Part shown: piece after piece, positions 62,827-64,000 of the stretch | How the letters are laid out: every line of letters starts with the position of its first letter | Numbering within the stretch: the stretch's first letter is position 1 | Source: Thamnaconus septentrionalis | Lineage: Eukaryota > Chordata > Actinopteri > Tetraodontiformes > Monacanthidae | Length of the DNA stretch: 64,000 nucleotides | Reading direction: 5' to 3' | Assembly (NCBI GenBank): GCA_009823395.1 | Contig: CM020506.1 | Coordinates: 5,046,501 to 5,110,500 of the forward strand | Notes under the pieces: generated by a model | Seen by the model: the letters and a program-made list of their open reading frames with translations, nothing else | Databases searched by the model: none | Told to the model about the DNA's origin: nothing | Position numbers and translations under genes: made by a program

Positions 62827-63096
62827 GCTTGTTAGAGACAGAAACGGCAAAATAGACCGGCGCAAACAAAACCAAACCTTTCCGGTGGGGAAGGAGATCC
62901 ACGTACTTGACTTGGTCAGCAGTGCGCTGACCTCGTTGGCCAGCAGGTGCGTGACACGCGTGTTGAGGTGGTCGATGGTCTCCTGCATGGCTTTGACCCG
63001 CAGGCGCAGCGTGTCGTTCTCCCGCTGCAGCATGGCGTTCTCCTGGTACAGGTCGCTGAAGCCCTCCGAGCCGTCCTCGCAGGCCACCCGCTTCCC
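40397..63096 (-). CDS. kif21b: Kinesin-4 family protein KIF21B, all but the motor-domain exons
   Basis: KIF21B is a plus-end-directed kinesin, mainly neuronal, that carries cargo and pauses microtubule growth. Twenty-five minus-strand exons plus two alternative last exons join in phase, giving 1,294 or 1,277 residues. In order (numbered from the first visible residue): coiled coil 1-110; KKKER-rich basic segment near 150; acidic Glu/Asp block 205-255; long stalk coiled coil 260-460; Ser-rich linker; second coiled coil 535-745 with [18 protein letters not shown]; Ser/Arg-rich linker with [11 protein letters not shown] and TPPSSPP; WD40 propeller from about 955 to the end. It is KIF21B, not KIF21A, judging by [29 protein letters not shown] and the ending [15 protein letters not shown]. 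The N-terminal motor domain (about 350-400 residues) lies right of the window. Domain placement follows the known family; splice boundaries were read by eye. Confidence 0.96.
40446..41131 (-). other. Between the two kif21b last exons
   Basis: Contains a CA repeat (40655-40682) and a 15-bp G run (41041-41055). No polyadenylation signal seen on the minus strand. Confidence 0.8.
40655..40682. repeat. CA microsatellite
   Basis: 14 CA units between the two kif21b last exons. Confidence 0.9.
41132..41231 (-). CDS. kif21b: kif21b proximal alternative last exon
   Basis: Acceptor CCCCCAG; completes the Ser codon and reads [20 protein letters not shown], then [12 protein letters not shown] and TGA (41132-41134). 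The tail matches the mammalian KIF21B C terminus as I recall it. I see no polyadenylation signal between this stop and the distal last exon, so its transcript may run through that exon to the shared end. Confidence 0.9.
41232..41779 (-). other. kif21b intron before the proximal last exon
   Basis: 548 bp, purine-rich on the plus strand near 41230-41460 (a pyrimidine-rich tract in the sense direction before the acceptor). Nothing else recognised. Confidence 0.85.
41780..41979 (-). CDS. kif21b: kif21b exon Y (WD40 blades 6-7)
   Basis: 200 bp. Reads [40 protein letters not shown] and [13 protein letters not shown]. It ends with AG of a Ser codon that either last exon can complete. Confidence 0.96.
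42048..42330 (+). mobile_element. tRNA-derived SINE
   Basis: The head resembles a tRNA gene: an A-box-like stretch (TAGTGGTAGAGTGT at 42064-42077) and a canonical B box GGTTCGATCC at 42102-42111. A unique body follows and the tail ends GACTTTGACTTTAA. No tRNA acceptor stem closes around it, so it is a SINE, not a functional tRNA. It lies about 70 bp upstream (sense direction) of kif21b exon Y. No clear target-site duplication was found. Confidence 0.8.
43406..43438. repeat. TTG repeat
   Basis: About 11 slightly interrupted TTG units in the 5.15-kb intron. Confidence 0.85.
47133..47303 (-). CDS. kif21b: kif21b exon X (WD40 blade 5)
   Basis: 171 bp, phase 0 at both ends. Reads [20 protein letters not shown] and [19 protein letters not shown]. 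Confidence 0.96.
47386..47503 (-). CDS. kif21b: kif21b exon W (WD40 blade 4)
   Basis: 118 bp. Reads [19 protein letters not shown], then [14 protein letters not shown]. The acceptor is a bare TG repeat ending in TAG, without a normal pyrimidine tract. Confidence 0.94.
47504..47846 (-). other. kif21b intron between exons V and W
   Basis: 343 bp. A CA repeat (47506-47538) abuts exon W; the rest is T-rich near 47690-47712. Nothing else seen. Confidence 0.85.
47506..47538. repeat. CA microsatellite abutting kif21b exon W
   Basis: On the sense strand a TG repeat that occupies the place of the pyrimidine tract at the exon W acceptor. Confidence 0.95.
47847..48011 (-). CDS. kif21b: kif21b exon V (WD40 blade 3)
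   Basis: 165 bp. Reads [40 protein letters not shown] and TVRMWDLN. Confidence 0.96.
48246..48426 (-). CDS. kif21b: kif21b exon U (WD40 blades 1-2)
   Basis: 181 bp. Reads [40 protein letters not shown] and [17 protein letters not shown]. Confidence 0.96.
48427..49045 (-). other. kif21b intron between exons T and U
   Basis: 619 bp with an A run near 48606-48621 and CA-rich sense sequence just past the exon T donor. No other feature. Confidence 0.85.
49046..49182 (-). CDS. kif21b: kif21b exon T (WD40 blade 1)
   Basis: 137 bp. Reads [19 protein letters not shown], then [19 protein letters not shown] and FTGSK. The GH and the strand pattern mark the first WD40 blade. Confidence 0.96.
49480..49511. 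repeat. CA microsatellite
   Basis: About 16 CA units in the S-T intron, after a C-rich stretch. Confidence 0.9.
50491..50730 (+). mobile_element. Decayed Tc1/mariner-type transposon fragment
   Basis: A terminal-repeat-like start (CTCACCGACCAATTTATAAG) is followed by a stretch that reads, with stops and frame damage, as the start of a Tc1-family transposase: VGKKEH-stop-SDFEHG and a degraded helix-turn-helix region. Fish genomes carry many such copies whose intact versions read GKKGDLSDFERG. The copy is truncated and cannot encode an enzyme. Confidence 0.8.
52344..52382 (-). CDS. kif21b: kif21b exon S (39-bp microexon)
   Basis: Completes a Lys codon and reads [12 protein letters not shown] plus a split Arg codon. 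Acceptor CCTCCAG, donor GTAGAG. It is isolated between two introns of about 3.0 and 3.2 kb and preserves frame if skipped (39 bp), so it is a good candidate for alternative inclusion. Confidence 0.92.
52383..55425 (-). other. kif21b 3.0-kb intron between exons R and S
   Basis: Contains a TTC run (54683-54704) and AT-rich stretches (53300-53960). No coding exon seen. Confidence 0.85.
54683..54704. repeat. TTC repeat
   Basis: Seven TTC units in the R-S intron. Confidence 0.9.
55426..55536 (-). CDS. kif21b: kif21b exon R
   Basis: 111 bp. Reads [19 protein letters not shown], then [17 protein letters not shown]. The donor GTGAGC is followed by CA-rich sequence. Confidence 0.94.
55717..55785 (-). 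CDS. kif21b: kif21b exon Q (69 bp)
   Basis: Reads [20 protein letters not shown]. The acceptor follows a TG repeat on the sense strand; the donor is GTACTC. The [11 protein letters not shown] motif is diagnostic for KIF21 linkers. Confidence 0.93.
55786..56403 (-). other. kif21b intron between exons P and Q
   Basis: 618 bp. A CA-rich tract adjoins exon Q (TG on the sense strand). The remainder is AT-rich with no feature. Confidence 0.85.
56404..56648 (-). CDS. kif21b: kif21b exon P
   Basis: 245 bp. Reads [35 protein letters not shown] and [19 protein letters not shown]. It has a short Leu/Ala/Ser-rich insertion ([14 protein letters not shown]) relative to the mammalian protein as I recall it. 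Confidence 0.94.
56649..57011 (-). other. kif21b intron between exons O and P
   Basis: 363 bp, no feature recognised beyond the splice sites. Confidence 0.85.
57012..57060 (-). CDS. kif21b: kif21b exon O (49 bp)
   Basis: Too short for an ORF search; found by phase and similarity to the SFTMKGSTSHDDFKFK segment of mammalian KIF21B. Reads [16 protein letters not shown]. Acceptor TTTTTCAG, donor GTAGGC. Confidence 0.88.
57151..57211 (-). CDS. kif21b: kif21b exon N
   Basis: 61 bp. Completes a Glu codon and reads [19 protein letters not shown]. Acceptor CTTCCAG, donor GTGAGG. Confidence 0.92.
57328..57493 (-). CDS. kif21b: kif21b exon M
   Basis: 166 bp. Reads [18 protein letters not shown], then [19 protein letters not shown]. 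The acceptor follows a TG-rich tract (TGTGTGTACAG). Confidence 0.94.
57728..57829 (-). CDS. kif21b: kif21b exon L
   Basis: 102 bp, phase 0 at both ends. Reads [20 protein letters not shown] and then [14 protein letters not shown]. Confidence 0.95.
57879..57900. repeat. GT/CA microsatellite past exon K donor
   Basis: Eleven GT units on the plus strand, CA on the kif21b sense strand, starting about 19 bases past the donor junction. Confidence 0.9.
57919..58122 (-). CDS. kif21b: kif21b exon K
   Basis: 204 bp, phase 0 at both ends. Reads [19 protein letters not shown] and [23 protein letters not shown]-rich tract begins a few bases past the donor on the sense strand. Confidence 0.95.
58254..58437 (-). 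CDS. kif21b: kif21b exon J
   Basis: 184 bp. Reads [30 protein letters not shown] and [17 protein letters not shown]. Start of the second coiled coil. The donor is GTGGGC. Confidence 0.94.
58438..59043 (-). other. kif21b intron between exons I and J
   Basis: 606 bp, carrying a LINE-type 3' tail on the plus strand (58860-59001). Nothing else recognised. Confidence 0.85.
58860..59001 (+). mobile_element. 3' tail of a fish LINE (L2/Rex-type)
   Basis: The segment with CTCTTGGCCAGGTCTCCTTG, AAAGAGATCTTTGATCTCAA and a TTAAATAAA-repeat end is a common teleost interspersed repeat terminus. Only the 3' end is present, as expected for 5'-truncated LINE insertions. The family assignment is from memory. 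Confidence 0.65.
59044..59360 (-). CDS. kif21b: kif21b exon I
   Basis: 317 bp, the longest exon here. Reads [20 protein letters not shown], then [14 protein letters not shown], then a Ser/Thr-rich linker with [15 protein letters not shown] and [10 protein letters not shown]. Confidence 0.94.
59461..59568 (-). CDS. kif21b: kif21b exon H
   Basis: 108 bp, phase 0 at both ends. Reads [18 protein letters not shown] and [15 protein letters not shown]. The donor, GTCAGA, is weaker than most in this gene. Confidence 0.93.
59650..59849 (-). CDS. kif21b: kif21b exon G
   Basis: 200 bp. Reads [19 protein letters not shown], then [18 protein letters not shown]. In KIF21A this stretch of the stalk is known to carry residues that restrain the motor (CFEOM1 mutations); the corresponding role here is inferred. 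Confidence 0.95.
59934..60122 (-). CDS. kif21b: kif21b exon F
   Basis: 189 bp. Reads [18 protein letters not shown], then [17 protein letters not shown] and [16 protein letters not shown]. Highly conserved stalk coiled coil. Confidence 0.95.
60322..60466 (-). CDS. kif21b: kif21b exon E (acidic segment)
   Basis: 145 bp. Starts [20 protein letters not shown], continues with a run of Glu and then Ser/Asp repeats ending SDSDEK. An acidic block of this kind sits at the same place in KIF21 proteins. Confidence 0.92.
60570..60708 (-). CDS. kif21b: kif21b exon D
   Basis: 139 bp. Reads [19 protein letters not shown] and ends DSDDNYTE. Polar and low in hydrophobic residues, part of the variable stalk linker. 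Confidence 0.9.
60709..61283 (-). other. kif21b intron between exons C and D
   Basis: 575 bp, no feature recognised beyond splice sites. Confidence 0.85.
61284..61514 (-). CDS. kif21b: kif21b exon C
   Basis: 231 bp. Starts [16 protein letters not shown], then a Ser/Pro-rich loop, then [20 protein letters not shown]. The acceptor is TTTTCCAG and the donor GTACGG. Confidence 0.93.
61515..62701 (-). other. kif21b intron between exons B and C
   Basis: 1,187 bp, AT-rich in part, no recognised repeat or exon. Confidence 0.85.
62702..62765 (-). CDS. kif21b: kif21b exon B
   Basis: 64 bp. Reads [20 protein letters not shown] with a split Arg codon at the donor (GTAAAA). The intron before it is only 141 bp and contains a GACA repeat close to the acceptor. 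Confidence 0.92.
62782..62826. repeat. GACA tetranucleotide repeat
   Basis: About 11 GACA units in the 141-bp intron between exons A and B; CTGT on the sense strand, directly before the acceptor. Confidence 0.95.
62907..63096 (-). CDS. kif21b: kif21b exon A (first visible; stalk start)
   Basis: 190 bp, acceptor GACTGCAG, donor GTACGT. Starts in phase with [20 protein letters not shown] and contains the coiled-coil stretch [20 protein letters not shown]. In the family this follows shortly after the motor domain. Confidence 0.92.
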
Positions 63097-64000
63097 CTGC
63101 AGTCACAGTCATAATGATATTTAAAAAACAAAAAAAAGGGGGGGCGCTATTGTCACTACCCGGGTGATCAACACAGAAGGAAGCTTGTTGTGAAAGTCTG
63201 GGAAACAGAAGGTCTCTATGTTTTCCCGCTCGCAGCCCAGCGGACTTTATCACCTCCGGACGCCTCGACACTCCATTAGTCGCGGCTGCAGTCGCATCAC
63301 ATCTTTTAAAAAGGCTCGTCGGGGTCAGATTGCAGCCCCCTACTCCCCCGGTAACTCGCGCGCTGCTCTCATCATCATCGTAAAAACTTCCTGCGGCCGC
63401 ACTGGAGGTCAAGAGGAGCGAGGAGGAAAAAAAAGTGAAGGTTCTCTCTCTCTCTCTCTCTATCTATATATCTATCTATCTCTATGCATTAGACTTGTCT
63501 CACCTCCTCGCCCTGCCTGACTGCCGCCTCTCGGTTAATGCATCGTGACCCGTAGCAGGTAAATCACGTTACCCACAATCCACTGCGGCGGAGTCTTGGC
63601 AGTACGTTCAGCAACCAGATTAATTTACGTCTGCTTTCCTTTATGAAAATGCAGACGTGGCAACAAGCGGGTCTGTGTATACATGCAGTATCTGCTCCAC
63701 GACAGAGGTCTAATTTGATATAGTGATTAGCCGCCGGCTGCATTTACACAACAAGGCGAGCTGGTGCAGCCACCGCAGTACCGCCAGCTCCCTTGCGGCC
63801 ATTAGTCTTCTGGGCTCTTGTTTTTTTTTTTAATTCTACCTCAGCTCAGTTACTATTCTCAATTTCATCCATCAAGTCGCCCCCTTCGCTCGTCTCTCTT
63901 TCAGCCTCATTGCATCACTTAAACTGACAGCCGTGTGTTCGCTCTCAGCCGCGACCTGCCACTTTTCATTCCACATCCCGCCCTCATTGTGGTTTCACCT
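63097..64000 (-). other. kif21b intron at the right edge
   Basis: Contains a CT/TATC microsatellite (63442-63485). The next upstream exon, towards the motor domain, is outside the window. Confidence 0.8.
63442..63485. repeat. CT/TATC microsatellite
   Basis: A CT run passing into TATC units in the right-edge intron. Confidence 0.9.

Noticed and set aside
62762..63412. 216-aa minus-strand open frame overlapping kif21b exon A
   Set aside because: It runs through introns and a GACA repeat in a different frame from the conserved coiled coil.

Overview
The window is vertebrate genomic DNA, almost certainly from a ray-finned (teleost) fish. Compact multi-exon genes sit among very many di- and trinucleotide microsatellites. 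Fish-type interspersed repeats are present: a tRNA-derived SINE, a decayed Tc1 element, a LINE 3' tail and a GGATGG-tailed repeat. All splice sites I could place are GT..AG. No prokaryotic gene, operon or CRISPR array is visible.

Two genes on the minus strand dominate. On the left is the 5' part of a copine gene of the CPNE5/8/9 group, most like CPNE5. Exon 1 lies near 26.1 kb, exons 2 and 3 near 7 kb and exon 4 near 0.25 kb; the rest of the gene is left of the window. The four exons join without a frame break and encode the N terminus and the start of the first C2 domain. Intron 1 is about 18.9 kb and holds several stretches that look like conserved non-coding elements.

On the right is kif21b, a kinesin-4 family motor, running from 63.1 kb to 40.4 kb. 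I resolved 25 consecutive coding exons plus two alternative last exons, and every junction keeps phase. They encode about 1,294 (or 1,277) residues: the neck and stalk coiled coils, an acidic segment, a Ser-rich linker and the C-terminal WD40 propeller. The exons for the motor domain lie beyond the right edge. The 3' UTR probably runs about 5 kb further, to a polyadenylation signal near 35.39 kb.

Between the two genes, on the plus strand, is a single-exon reading frame for a 95-residue membrane protein with a polylysine tail (32,731-33,018). I do not recognise its family.

The copine and KIF21B share orientation and order with the mammalian CPNE8-KIF21A pair, which suggests a linkage duplicated early in vertebrate evolution. 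The most interesting local signals are the alternative exons closing the WD40 propeller, CA/TG repeats abutting several splice sites (including a 47-bp copine exon), an isolated 39-bp kif21b exon, and the small membrane-protein frame. I found no previously undescribed biological system.
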